NCBI GenBank assembly: GCA_037951165.1
Contig: JBBDHG010000127.1
Coordinates: 4,371,501-4,435,500 of the forward strand
DNA: 64,000 nt
Direction of reading: 5' to 3'
Source of the DNA: Lophius americanus
Taxonomy: Eukaryota > Chordata > Actinopteri > Lophiiformes > Lophiidae
The notes under the pieces are model-generated. The model saw only the letters and a program-made list of their open reading frames with translations, was not told the origin of the DNA and ran no database searches. Made by a program: the position numbers and the translations under genes. Shown here one piece after another: positions 1 through 11,524 of this stretch (positions are counted from its first letter, which is position 1; every line of letters starts with the position of its first letter).

Positions 1-390
1 GATTCACATTTCTAGCCATGACCTCAACAACTTCACGGTTTTCCACGCTTGAGTAAGGGCTTGCTGCCGCTTGCATTAGTCGTGATAAGCAGTGATTTGG
101 CACTTGACAAATTCACTGATGATTCACACGGCTTGTTAAGTTTCATTCACTCAGCTCTATCGCCTATCCTCCCGTTTCAGACTTCCTGTTTCTTGACTAC
201 CTGTCCCTGATTTCACCTGCTGCCATTATATGCCATCTGTGTGATCCAGTTCAGACAAGGCAAGACGAGGCAGATTTATTTGTATGGAACACTTCAAAAC
301 AGCATTGAAACAACAGAAAACATTAGAATACCTGTACAAAATAAAATAAATTAAATGGAAATTAAAACATAACTACATTCGCTCTCGTCC
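1..390. other. gene-free stretch
   Basis: AT-rich DNA with no open frame, RNA gene or repeat that I recognise. It ends where a minus-strand copy of the Helentron-like family begins. Confidence 0.6.
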
Positions 391-600
391 CAGTAAGCAA
401 GGGTATACCCCTTAAAACCCCGCAATCCCCTGCGTTGTACAAGCAATCCCCCTGATTGAGCTATTAGACTAAAATGGGATATATATACAAGATAGACCTC
501 CTCGATTCCATTCATATGCACCATATTTCATAAATTTGGGAACAGCTTATTTAGGAAGTCACGTCTTTTTTCTTAAAAAACGCCCCCCGGTGAGTAATAT
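391..600 (-). mobile_element. Helentron-like family, 3' portion
   Basis: Read on the minus strand, this shows the family 3' part: a GGGGGATTGCTTGTACAA segment, the GGGTATACCCTTGCT motif, then the GATCTATC/ATGAATC module and a second CTCACCGGGGGGCGTTTTTT module. The order implies a copy with duplicated internal modules. The 5' hairpin end is missing. No coding capacity. It lies head to head with the next copy. Confidence 0.7.
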
Positions 601-685
601 ATTAACAATTACAGTAAAATATGATAAAATACGTGTTAAATCCCCTTGACATGGTTCTTTAAAGGTAAATTTGAACTAAATCAGT

Positions 686-795
686 GGTTTGGACTTAACT
701 TCACAGTTAATTTGAAGCGTTCTTCAAGCGGATTGATTGTGCAGCGTAGGGGATTCGGGGTTTTTCGGGGATATACCCTTGCTGTCTAGGCCTAG
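686..795 (+). mobile_element. Helentron-like family, 3' end fragment
   Basis: This is the last ~110 bp of the family. It contains the internal inverted-repeat copy GGTTTTTCGGGGATATACCC, then GCTGTC and the terminal CCTAG followed by T. The second arm of the terminal hairpin (GATGACAGCG) is deleted, so the end is damaged. The overlapping 85-residue open frame is only the repeat read as protein. Confidence 0.75.
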
Positions 796-1616
796 TTTTA
801 CAGCTTGCTGTTTGCATCTGCACTTAGGCAGTGACACTCCATCAGGACATACACATGCAGACCGATTCATCTCTGGACACTTTCGAAACAATCATTTTGA
901 GGGATGGACAAACATCAAGGTGTTCTGTCTGCTTCCATTTTTCCTCGGTCTAAAAGGGTGTTTAGACAAAGTAGAGCATGAAGGAAATAACTGAATTTTT
1001 CCTTGAGCCCATAGTACCTAGAGTTTATTTATTTAGGAAGTATCCAACTGATGATGTTGCATATGATAATAGTAATTCAATAGATTAAATTGCAAAATAA
1101 TCTATTTCATAGTCACTCCGCATAAAATGATCAGCTGCAGACTCACACTTAAAACTAAATATTAGTGTTAACACAGAGTTCAAGTGCCTGTCAGACAAAC
1201 AACACACGTACTAACATGTCCGTAACCTCTGTTTGTTTGAGACTTTGCTGACAGAGCTTTAGAAACTAAGAGCTGACTTCCATCAGACTGGATACACACA
1301 ACTTCTCTCACACACATTGTTTCTCCGACTGTTATAACTTAACCACCGAACAACTAAAAAAAACGGATTACAGTTTTGAGCTAGACCAAGATCTTGTTTT
1401 TTTCTGGAATCAGGTTTAGTACACCTTTGCCATAGTTGCAAAGTTGAAGGCATAAAATCCAAAAGGAGGAGACAGTGGGAAAATCCAAAACTGGTAGGGA
1501 ACCCCCAGAGCAGGGCATTTCTAGAGAGGCACAAATACATCATAGGCTTTTTATAATTATACTAAATCATAATAGTGGTCAGGATGGTGTGTCAGGAAAA
1601 CTCTGTAAGTCATTCC
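796..1616. other. gene-free stretch
   Basis: No exon-like sequence or recognisable repeat. The open frames present are short and show no domain. Confidence 0.5.
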
Positions 1617-1964
1617 TAGTGAGTTAAAAATGTATTAATAGAGTAAAATACATCAGAAAAAAGATAGATCTTCTCCAATTGTATTCATCAGTTTTGGACA
1701 AAATTAGACATAGATTTGAGAAATTATGGCCCGAGATAAAGCTCCCTTAATGGTGGAACTATAAAACCAACCTTTCCAAAAATCAATCCAGTTCCTCCTC
1801 ACACTATGACATAAACCTTACCGTATAAAATTTGAAAATGATCCATGGAACAGTTTTTGAGTTATGGCGTTAACAAAAACTAATTTGCAGAGGACGTGGC
1901 GGTGGAGGCAGGAGCTGACGCGGTGGCGGGAATGATGGTTCTATGATATCCCTGACTTTTCAGT
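1617..1964 (-). mobile_element. Helentron-like family, 5' two thirds
   Basis: On the minus strand it begins with CTGAAAAGTCAGGGATATCAT (family 5' hairpin, first bases altered). It continues through the CCGCCACC and TTTGTTAACGCCATAACTCA region, the 'assigned by position' ACCTTA/GTTCCTCC region and the CCACTAAGGGAGCTTTATC module. It stops in the GATCTATC region, so the 3' hairpin end is absent. Confidence 0.7.
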
Positions 1965-2210
1965 GCTATAAATATACACACCCTGCAGATCTGGGTACAA
2001 AAAAAAATACAGATTAGAGGGAAATCAGTTTAGCTTGATTCTGTGAGTGTGTGTGTCCTTGTGCGCATGTAGGTGTGCGCTCCACGGTAATTGATTAGCA
2101 CCCTGAGGGCGTGTTTGTGTACTCAGCATGTTATGGTGATTAATATCATCAAATTTCTCTGCAGTTTTTAGACATGAGGGCGTGTTTTGCCGGAGCGTGG
2201 TGTGAGTGAC

Positions 2211-2220
2211 TGTGTGTGAT

Positions 2221-2270
<50 letters not shown>
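2211..2270. repeat. (TG)n microsatellite
   Basis: About 60 bp of TG repeats with one TTTG interruption. Open frames across it on both strands are repeat artefacts. Confidence 0.97.
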
Positions 2271-2271
<1 letters not shown>

Positions 2272-2937
2272 CTCAATCAAAAGCCCAATCCTTCTGAGAC
2301 GAGTCATCTCTCTATTTGTGGCCACAGCAGCATGATATTTAAACGATCAAAACAAAATAGTTTGCTGATACATAGATATCATTATTATAAAAGGATTTGC
2401 ATGAGTGATTGATGGGGCTTTTTTGAGCCATCATCATTATACATCTGCTCTGATATTCACAACAAGAGGATGCACATAAAAAAAACAACAGCTGAACGTG
2501 TGCATAAGCACAGACTGGGTTTTGCCCTTCATAATGTTGCCACCCAAGCAAGGAGAACTGCTGGTTATCAAACACCAACATCTGTTCCTGCCCGCCCGGA
2601 AAACAAATGTTCATACCAAACAATAAACATGATTGCTGAGTTTCATTTTAAGTGAAGCTTTTTAACTCTAATATTAAAACATTGTGGTTAACATTAATGT
2701 CTGTATCCTAATCATCACCGTCACAAAAGTTACACTGGTGAGCTCCAGCCCCACTATCTGAACCCATGTGACATGCCTCACTCTCTCCAATCATCCCCAA
2801 ACATAGATTTGGTCATTTGTTAAAGGTGCAAAAAAAATGTCCCATCTCTCTTAGCCTGCTACGCCTCTGCTGCCTGTCATATGTAATCTCCGTCTGCTAT
2901 CCAAGTTGTAGCATCTACATGTAAACACCTGATAGAC

Positions 2938-3333
2938 ATTTTGATGGATCATTTCAAATTTTCTACCAACCTAGACCTTAGTCCGAGGAAGGACTGGATT
3001 GCGTTTGCAAAAGGTAAGCTGTATATGTCCGACACTAGGGGGAGCTTTAGCTCCAAAAGTTTTTGGGCAATAATTTCCCAACCGTTTGTCCAATTTAGAC
3101 CAAATTTGGTGCACGTGAATTAATGTCAGGAGATGTATATTGTATGTATCATGCATTACTCAAATAGTTCATATTTCACCCACTAGGATGAGCTTTTTTT
3201 TCTTTCTTTTTTTTTACACACTTTAAATTTTCTATTATGATTGGATTTTTGTGACTACATGATTTGCGACAAAACACTAGGTCAATCTATCGGGAACATA
3301 TCGTTGTTCTCAGGCATGGCAGCATAGGCTCGG
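2938..3333 (+). mobile_element. Helentron-like family, 5'-truncated copy
   Basis: It starts inside the family at TTGATGGATCATTTCAAATT. It runs through the ACACTAGGGGGAGCTTTA module, the CAACCGTTTGTCCAATTTAG segment and a second CCACTAGGATGAGCTTTTT module. It ends with a degraded terminus ATGGCAGCATAGGCTCGG followed by TT, where a family end has GATGACAGC and CTAG. The 5' hairpin is missing. Confidence 0.7.
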
Positions 3334-4120
3334 TTTAATCTCTCTGCACTCTTATCGAAATGCAACCAATTTATAATCTCGGATTCTGAGAAAATAATAG
3401 GTCTACTTTTCCCAATTATCAAAGCATAATTTTCTGCGATTAGCCAACTAAACATATATTTATTTATTTAGTTACTATACCATCATCATGTTACGATTAT
3501 TGGATGATCCAAAGATCAGAAAAAGGAGGGAAACTCAAAGATCAGCCTGTCTTCTTTTCTTCCTCCTCCAGAATTATCTTTGCAACTTTTCACATCTTTA
3601 GTGTCTTTCACTTGTCACTAATTATGTTCCCCGCTCTCTCTGTGATTTATTTTCCCCACCATTCCCTTACCTCTCTTTTTGTAGAGACATATTTTACCTA
3701 ATTTTATATTGCCTTTTAGTTATACTACACCAGTCTGTATGAAAGCTAAGATGGCAGAATGGGCAAAGCAGAAGTAGTAAGTAGTTGACACGTGTATAAA
3801 GGGAGTGAGGTGGCAGGACAGCAGAATAGTAATGATACTTTTTGATGATATAATATACATATGACCCACAACCGCATACAACCAGAGCGGTATGGAGGTT
3901 ACACATCTTTCCAACATCCCCCTAAAAAAAACCACTCATCAGCAGAAGCTGAGCTATCCTCCTTCCCTTTGTTTAGAGTCGTAGATATTATTTTATACAG
4001 TGTATATACTATGTAGAAGATGAGCAAACCTCAGAGTCACCTGATCACCTCATATCCCGGTTGAAAAATCCAGATATAGAAAAGTCAGAGGACTAAAAGC
4101 CATAGGTAAGTATCATTGGT
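3334..4120. other. gene-free stretch
   Basis: AT-rich with pyrimidine-rich patches. No credible exon, RNA gene or repeat. A TAG|GTAAGT site near 4110 looks like a splice donor, but no acceptor or coding frame goes with it. Confidence 0.5.
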
Positions 4121-4420
4121 AGCTACGCCTATGCTATTGATACCAATATCAATGTTATATCCCTGTAAAGCCCCAAACCCCCTGCTTGCACAGAAATTCC
4201 CCCTGATTGAGATCTTAAATTAAATGTGAAGTTGTGCCTGGAAAAAGGTTTCTGGGGAAAAAAGCTTGCCCTAGTTAGTAAAATATGAACTATTAGAGTG
4301 AAATATGAACGGATATATCAGATAGATCTCGAGTTGATTCATATGCACTAACTTTGGATGAAATCAGACCAACAGTGACCAACAGGTTTTTTTTAAAGAT
4401 CCCCTAGTGAGTAAAATATG
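4121..4420 (-). mobile_element. Helentron-like family, 3' half
   Basis: On the minus strand it carries the CTCACTAGGGG module, GAATCAACTCGAGATCTATC, the AATCAGGGGGAATTTCTGTG segment and a diverged 3' end with GGTATCAATAGCATAGGCG. The terminal hairpin is barely recognisable. No coding capacity. Confidence 0.6.
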
Positions 4421-4582
4421 CTAGAATTCATGGTAACCTGATTTATTTTTTTTTCAGGACGGTTTGCAGGACATTTTACCGACACGCAGGTTTAGACAAA
4501 ATTCAGAGGTGAATACATTTGATGACGTTACGTGTTTCGCATCACTTCAAACAAAAACAAAATAAGTAGAAAAAACATTTCC

Positions 4583-4740
4583 GCGAGTGCAAATCTCCAC
4601 CAAGGCACAACAGTACCCAAGGTTTAGGACAAAAATATGCATATTTCTCCATTAATGTCTGAGTTATTGCCAGCCTAAAGCTAAATCTACCGACAAATCC
4701 AACAAACTCTCAGAGCATCTCTTACATACTCTGTCCACAC
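4583..4740 (+). repeat. CCGCCAAGG-ended dispersed repeat, 5' part
   Basis: It contains GCAAATCTCCACCAAGGCAC and a GAGTTATTGCC segment that are shared, degraded, with 42677-43360. The family has termini that are approximate inverted copies (ACCTCCGCCAAGG / CCTTGGCGGAGGT). Only the 5' end is clear here. The class is uncertain. Confidence 0.45.
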
Positions 4741-4955
4741 AATAAACACAGGCACATAACTTCAATTTCATAACTGGTATAGTAATGTAATTAAACATGA
4801 CATGTTAATTAGTAACAAGGACGATATGTTCTTCTGGAGAAACATCTTAAAAGACTGTTGGAATTGTGGAGAGCGAAATAAGAAAGAAAGGATAAGAGTC
4901 CGGTGAAGGATTGTTGGAGAGAAGTAGGACAACCTTTAATGAGGGAAATGAATCA

Positions 4956-5001
4956 CTCTCTCTCCCCCTCTCTCTCTCACACCCACAGACACACACACAC
5001 A
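4956..5001. repeat. (CT)n-(CA)n compound microsatellite
   Basis: A CT-rich tract running into a CA tract, imperfect and about 45 bp. Confidence 0.85.
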
Positions 5002-5417
5002 GCATCTTAGATCTTTTGACTTGACAAGTACATATTACAGGAAAGGACTTAAGTTAATAGATTTTGAATTATAGACTTCTAGACTGTGGTTCAGTCCCTT
5101 ATCAAACCTCGCCCTACTTACTGCCAAGATTAACATTAAGTAAAGCTTGTAGAATTGAATTGTCCTTATTTCCGTGGAATTCCAGTGCCATGAAGTGAGT
5201 GGTCCAGCCAGCGCTCTCCAGAATAGAGACCTTAATGTTTTAATTGTACTAAATCATAGAAAGGCATTATCTACATTATGTGTAGATTATACAACATAAT
5301 CCAGCCTTTCCTGACAAAGTGATATTGGTGCTCCATCAATTTATACAGTGCCCTAGCGTACAGAATGAATGTAGAACTTCTACCTGATCGATGGCACAAC
5401 AGGCTCTTAGTTCAGTG
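5002..5417. other. gene-free stretch
   Basis: Nothing recognised. Confidence 0.5.
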
Positions 5418-5655
5418 TTAGTTTGCATTTTCTCCAGCCTACAGTCCAAAAACATCCAATATTGGTTAATAGGTGGCCCCAATTTGTGAAAGCGAGCATG
5501 GATGTTTTCTTGTCTCTATGTTCTGGCCCTGTGATTAACGGCAGCTGGTCCAGGGTGTACCCTGCACCTCGCTGAATGCCAGCTGTGACAGGCTCCAGCC
5601 CTCATGCGAACATGAACAGGATACAGACATGAACCAGATGAGAGGACTGAATGCG
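5418..5655 (+). mobile_element. DANA/mermaid-like SINE, body and tail
   Basis: A diverged copy of the SINE body: AGTTTGCATTTTCTCC, then ACAGTCCAAAAACAT, TGGTCCAGGGTGTACCCTGC, a GACAGGCTCCAGCCC motif and an AACAGGATA tail. The tRNA-related head is missing. The same element, opposite strand and with its head, lies at 53284-53620. Such elements are retroposed with LINE help and do not encode protein. Confidence 0.7.
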
Positions 5656-6608
5656 TCAAAACAGACCAGACTGGTTTTCTGTTTTCTGGTTAGCTTTTCA
5701 TTTTTTGGAAAGACTGCAGTTTACCAGGAAAGTGTGAGTTGAGGATATAATAAACAATTTTGCTCTAGTTGGCTCAGAGGGTTCAGTCAATGTCATTCCT
5801 CACACTGATGGTACAAGGTGGAATCTCATTCTCATTGTGTCTTTAACTTCTTATGCTTTCAATAATTTTTTTGTTCTCCTTTTGCAGTTATGGTTTTGAG
5901 TACTTTTTCTCTTAACCTACACAGTCTGGAATATAGGACCCTTTCCCCTTCCATATCCCATTGCACAGAACCAGTGTGTGAGTACTGAAGCCTGGGGCGT
6001 AATACTACTGAACACCATACCGGCTACGGAGTTAAAGAAAGTTGATTGTTATGGTGATGACAGCTCTGCCTTTCTCTACCTTCTGCATTCTGCTCTGCTC
6101 TTGCCCATTTGTTGATGCAGCTGATGATCTTAGCTACTTCTGACAGCTAGCCGCATCCAGACATGGCTTGCATAAGCACATTGTTTAATTGTGGCTGCAG
6201 CGTGGTCCAGTGACATGGACTTAATCTGTGCACTGATCCTCTCCTGTAAATCCTTACTTCTCCACGGCAGAATTTCAAACTTTTCTGTGAGAACTGAACT
6301 AAATTGAAAATACACTAGCCGCCCTAATAAGCCCAGACAGCTCCTCTGGAGTCACAGTCTACCCAAGCATTTATTTAGAAGCACCATTATCAAACTTTGC
6401 TTAAAAGTTTTGCCACATCCACAGACTTCAACCTAAATACATTTTCTGTCAGCTGTGCTGCCCTTTATTTTTAATGGGGTTGATGGCACCAGGGTTAGTT
6501 TTAAATAGTTTTAGCGGCCATTGCAAGCAATACAGTAAAAGTCATGACACCACATGGTGGACATTCATGAAGGCAACCTTGTTAAATCGCTATGAGTCAA
6601 CTTTTGTA
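5656..6608. other. gene-free stretch
   Basis: No gene, RNA or repeat recognised. Open frames are short and without domains. Confidence 0.5.
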
Positions 6609-6967
6609 TCCCCGAAAAGTCGGGGATATTATGGAATCGTCATTGGCGCCACGGCCCCAGATCGTTTGTGTCATGTATCATTCTCAAATTTTAGACCCAC
6701 ACAGACCTTAGTTGGAGGACAAACTGAAGTGTTTTTGGGATTGTCGGTTGTATATTTCAGACAGTTGCCAGATTTCTATCTGCAAAATTGTCAGGCCATA
6801 ATTTCTCAACCGTTGGGCCAATTTAGTCCAAACTTAGTGCATACGTTTCGACTGAAGGAGATCTATCTTTTATACATCGTGATTTACTGTAACTCTAACT
6901 CTACTCTAATTTTAATCCTATATGGGGAACTTTATGAAAAACACAGCTGATGTCAGCATAGGTCTAG
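6609..6967 (+). mobile_element. Helentron-like element, both termini present
   Basis: This is the clearest copy with both ends. The 5' end is a hairpin with a 9-bp stem (TATCCCCGA ... TCGGGGATA, loop AAAG), and the element proper starts at TCCCCGAAAAG. The 3' end has the stem-loop GCTGA-TG-TCAGC, then ATAGGT and CTAG, followed by T. Between them lie the family segments (GCCGCCAC-like, GACCTTAGTTGGAGGA, CTCAACCGTTGGGCCAATTT, GGAGATCTATC). At about 359 bp it is shorter than other copies because the GGGGATTGCTTG segment is deleted. A 158-residue open frame overlaps it but matches no protein I know and is the repeat itself. Confidence 0.75.
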
Positions 6968-7769
6968 TTAACACATAACTCTGCACTGTCTGCTATTGTA
7001 GTTGGACATGTGACACAATACATTTTTACCCCTCTGCAAGGCACGACATGAATCCCTGGAAATTGATTAAAAGAGGAGGAACCTTCACCATTAACATCAT
7101 AAAAGGCAGATGCATCTTACAAGAGTAGTCATGCTTAATAAATTTAGCCGAGTGCCATTTTTAGGTTCAGTGTATTTCCAATGTCAGGGCCACCGGAAAA
7201 ATTATTATTGTCGTGGGTTGCGTTTATTAGTTTCTCGAGAACGCTATTAATTTTGTGCCATTCACCCCACATGGTATAGGTGAGCCCATCCATGTGTACA
7301 AGTATCCCATTCTAAAGGACTGGGAGAGGATATATTTGACCAAGAATCATTAATTCAAAAAAATCCCCTCATTTTCTTAAAGAAAAAATTAATCAGTTTA
7401 ATATCATGTGTCATCTATAGCCCATGTCATTATTAGGGAGTGTAATTCTATTTGGCATAAAGGGACTGTGAGTTTAGAGAAAGACCTGTAGGAGATGATG
7501 ATTGAAAAACAACCAGCGAAACTTCTTATTTCCATTATTGTAGACCATAGCTATATGAACTACTTGTGTTTGCAGAAGGCGGATTTCAATTTTTTTTTTA
7601 ACCTTATAAGACTCAATTCAGATTCATTGCAGTCATCAGTTTCAAGATGTGCAGAATATGTGTGTCAGCAATTTCGAGGATTTAGAGCTGAAAATTCCTT
7701 CAGCCTGTTCGATTACATGACGGCAAAAGGCTGCGATTTAATGAAATAAACATGTGTGAGAAGGTAACT
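6968..7769. other. gene-free stretch
   Basis: AT-rich, nothing recognised. A short open frame at 7495-7749 has no domain. Confidence 0.5.
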
Positions 7770-8153
7770 ACCTATTCGCTGTTTGAGTGCAGTCTGCTCA
7801 TTGTCCACGCCCACAATAAAGAAATGACCAATCAGTGTCTCTGATGTGAGGTGGGTGTCGGGACTAGGACACCGGCGGTGAGCTGAGGGTACTTCAGGAA
7901 GCGGTATTAGTGGAGATTCCGCATTGGTTAAACCTGAGATGAGGTAAACTCTGGGTTTTCTGTTCCAGAAGTGAGATACGTTCAGCCCTGGGTCGGTTAC
8001 CGCGGTAACTCACCCTCTGAAGTTAATATGCTCACTGGCAGGTTAACTTCAAGGAAGCCAGAGGATGTTCCCGACTCCTCCGTCTGAGCCTGAGGCAGAG
8101 CTATAGACGGATCCTGAACAGGATATGACAAATGATTGACGTTTGTCATATCC
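7770..8153. mobile_element. palindrome-rich MITE-like element
   Basis: A GC-richer block with three inverted repeats: GTTACCGCGGTAAC at 7996-8009 (14-bp perfect palindrome), TGAAGTTAA/TTAACTTCA at 8018-8026 and 8043-8051, and GGATATGACAAA/TTTGTCATATCC at 8121-8132 and 8142-8153 (9-nt loop). It also contains CACAATAAAGAAATGACC. Dense short palindromes of this kind are typical of non-autonomous PIF/Harbinger-like elements in fish, but the exact ends and class are inference. Confidence 0.45.
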
Positions 8154-8886
8154 ATAGATTGATGTCAGGAGGGGAATGAGAAGCCCAGATTATCTGTGCT
8201 TTCATTCAATGATTTATCTGAAAGCCATTCTCAAGAGGTGCATCTCAACATATTCACATCTGAGTTTTTTTGCTCTTCATTCATTTTTTCAAATGGAAAA
8301 GGAATATTTGATATTAAAGCTTCTAGAAAATTAGCCGCTGGACCGTTCTCTTACATATGTTCACAACCAAAGCGAAGTATAATTATCAGTGCCATCCATC
8401 ATGTTTTATTCGTATCAATGGTCCCGAGCAACGTCACACTACCCTCTCCGGCTCATCCATGGTGGATTGGGGGGATCCCGAAGTGTTCACAGATGGGATA
8501 TGAAGTTCCTCCAGCGAGTTCTTTGTCCAGGCAGGATTAACTTTGTATTTGTGTGTAATTTTCAGCTGCTTTCATATGCGTTAGTGCCCATAAATGAAAA
8601 TAAAAATCTGTTCAATATCATTCAGCCACTTTTTCCCATAATATTCATAGAATATTCGATAAAATAAGTAGATACATTCACTCGGGATTGAAATACTCCC
8701 CCGTCTGAAGAGCAACAGGTCTCTATCACATCAGAAAAACGGCACGAACATCTTATTATGAAAATATTATTATTATTAACTATTTATCTTATTGGGTTGT
8801 ATGACTGAGGGTTTATTTAGAAAAAAATATTTTTGTTATCGTTTGTTATTTAATTTCAAAATCATCAATGGTGTTTGCATTTTACT
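8154..8886. other. gene-free stretch
   Basis: Nothing recognised. Open frames at 8196-8540 and 8389-8667 have no recognisable domain. Confidence 0.45.
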
Positions 8887-8982
8887 TGATAACCACTATA
8901 TCGCAATCGAATCCAAAATTGCAATATTATCCACTATCATCGCAATGGGACTTTTTCACCAAATCGTGCAGCCCTACCTCCT
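8887..8982 (+). mobile_element. hAT-type terminal fragment
   Basis: Repeated ATCGCAAT motifs lead to a sequence ending AAATCGTGCAGCCCTA. Many fish hAT-derived elements end in the complement, TAGGGCTGCACGAT, next to ATTGCGAT-rich DNA. Only one end is visible, so this is a truncated remnant. Confidence 0.5.
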
Positions 8983-9095
8983 ACCTACCTATATGATCCA
9001 CAGCATATAATAAACAAAATTTATAGTATCTTGGGATCCTGAAGGATGGCATAATATGCCGACAATCCTGTAATGACTAGAAATTGTCAGGCGCG

Positions 9096-9104
9096 AATAA
9101 TAAC

Positions 9105-9146
<42 letters not shown>

Positions 9147-9147
9147 T
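9096..9147. repeat. (AAT)n microsatellite
   Basis: About 50 bp of AAT triplets with one AAC interruption. Confidence 0.96.
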
Positions 9148-9478
9148 AAAGATATACCATAATTTAAAATGTTTTACAAAAAGACAGAGGTTTTTTTCAT
9201 CCAGAGATTCTCATATCATTATGTTGTTTTAGTGAGAATACTTACTGGCCTTTTCAAAATTGATATTGTGAGATTAAATTTGCTTTAAATCCAGATTCAG
9301 GAGCATTTAGTGGATAATTTCAAGCTTCCCAGGGTGCTGCTTTGTCTTGTTGGGTCCCAACATCCTCCCTATAGGACGATTAGAAAAGCAAAGAGTGGTT
9401 CGTTCTTGTGCTCATATTTGGCACTGATAATTCAAGCCATAGAATTTCCATAGAGATCATCATCTTCACCTGAAACAT

Positions 9479-9682
<204 letters not shown>

Positions 9683-9691
9683 CCCTTTAGG

Positions 9692-11298
9692 TGTATTGAA
9701 CAGGTACGGACTGTATGGAGTTTGTCAAGGGAACAGCTTAGTTTTGGGTCTTGGGTTCCGAGGGAGCACAGCTGTACATGACAACACAGATGGTGCTTCA
9801 CAGACACACACAGACACACACACGCACATTCACACTACTCCCACTCTTAAGCAACACACACATCCACGTGTCCCTTTTAACCTGAGAGGTTGTTCACTCC
9901 TACATTTCGTCTATTTACAGAAATCCTTCCGTACAATTTAATGTCAATTTAGTTTGATACTAATAGCGTACGCGTGAATGTAGCAGGGACGCTCCTGTGG
10001 AATGGTATCATTTCTGACAACTACAGTTTGCAGGATGTCAATGAATATCTTTGAGTATAATGATTTTGTGTTTCTCTGTTGACAAATGCTGCATGTGTGC
10101 CTCATTTCCCTTTAAAAGATGTTGCATGCAATAGTGTGTCTTGTGGTGGAATTGCTTTGATTTTTGATGCTTTAAAGTACTTTTACATGATAAAACTTAG
10201 ATACAAATTTAAGTGAGGTTTGCCTTTAACTTGCATCAGAGTATATTCACAGTTTGGTATAAGGTTTTTTTTCATTCAAATAAAGGATCTGAATACTTCA
10301 GACACCAGTGCTTGAAATAATCCACTGTCACTGCTGAAAAATCTCTCTCTCTTTGCCAAAAATAGCAGCTGTCCATCAAAAAGTTAATCTATTTCTCTTC
10401 AGAATGTCATTACAACTGCTTCAAAGAAGGATTATTATTGTTTCATAAAATGTGTATATATAGGGATCAGCCGAAAGAACTGTATATTTATATATATTTG
10501 TGTATATATATGTTTAATTGATGCACGCCCATATTAGAGATGTATAAAATCCCCAGAGAGAGCCCTATGTCGATTTGCAATATAATTGGACATTGCATTC
10601 TCACTAGAGAGATTGAATATTATTTGATAAATATGAGATGGAGGATTACTACAGGCTCAATTTCCTGTTTAAGCGGAAATGAATCTGCCAAAAGTTAGAA
10701 AGAGACTTTCTCCATGACTTTATCTATTGTCTTAGCCTTCACTTCCCCTCTCCTTTCTTTAATCATCCTCACGGATGCACACACACATGCATTCATACAT
10801 CAGGTGATTTCCACAGATTTGATCGTTCTCAGACCAAAGTAATAAAAGGAAATACGGCCACTGTCTTTGTCCATATTTGGTAATTTCCTGACAGCTCTAA
10901 TTAACTAAGTCCTAAATACCTGGCATTTGATTTGCTTGGGGGGTGGCCTCGTTGAGGGGAGCTTTAAATTAACAGATTAAATTAGATTGGAGATTACTGC
11001 AGATATGCTTGACAAGGTTAATTAAATGACCAGTCACGAGGGGCTCGTTTTAAATTCAACTTCACCCACAGTTTCAGATCCGATATAATCTGACACATGG
11101 GAATTACTATCTTTCTCACAGTTTCGTATAGAAGCTTTAAACGTTAACTTTCGTAAGTTATTAGCATGTTAATTTTAGTATGTCATCCACATCATGGAAA
11201 TCCAAGGCACTCGGTATTATGTTTAAAACTTTCATTTTGAAAGCTTGATGCTGAAATTTGTAGTTTGTTCTTTGTTCTAGAATGACCAATTGTTATTA
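9692..11298. other. gene-free stretch, possible conserved element
   Basis: No gene. There are scattered CA and TA simple repeats (9800-9870, 10450-10515). The stretch 10830-11060 is rich in TAATTAA-type sites and free of recognisable repeats, which would fit a conserved noncoding element; that is inference only. Confidence 0.4.
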
Positions 11299-11405
11299 TA
11301 ATTACTATTATTATTATTATTATTATGATATTTTATTTAACCTTTTAGTTCCAGGATAGTTCCATTGAGATCAGGGGTGAATTTTACAAGGACGACCTGG
11401 CCTGT
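11299..11405 (+). repeat. (ATT)n plus fragment of a fish dispersed repeat
   Basis: ATT triplets at 11299-11326 are followed by TTTATTTAACCTTTTAG, CCATTGAGATCAGG and a GACGACCTGGCC end. This order is common at the ends of an abundant fish repeat (TTTATTTAACC ... CCATTGAGAT ... GACCTGGCC). The class is not assigned. Confidence 0.45.
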
Positions 11406-11524
11406 TATTTATAATGTATTCCATAATATGAAAAACATATCATCAGAGTCAAACAATGACCATAAATCTGGGCAGCATTCACACAACAATGCTTCGACTA
11501 TCTAAAGCAAGCAATAACACACAG

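Noticed and set aside
4108..4116. Strong donor-like TAG|GTAAGT
   Set aside because: No open frame ends there and no acceptor lies upstream within exon range.
6474..6950. 158-residue open frame on the plus strand
   Set aside because: It lies almost entirely within a Helentron-like copy. Other copies of the family have stops in this frame and the protein shows no domain.
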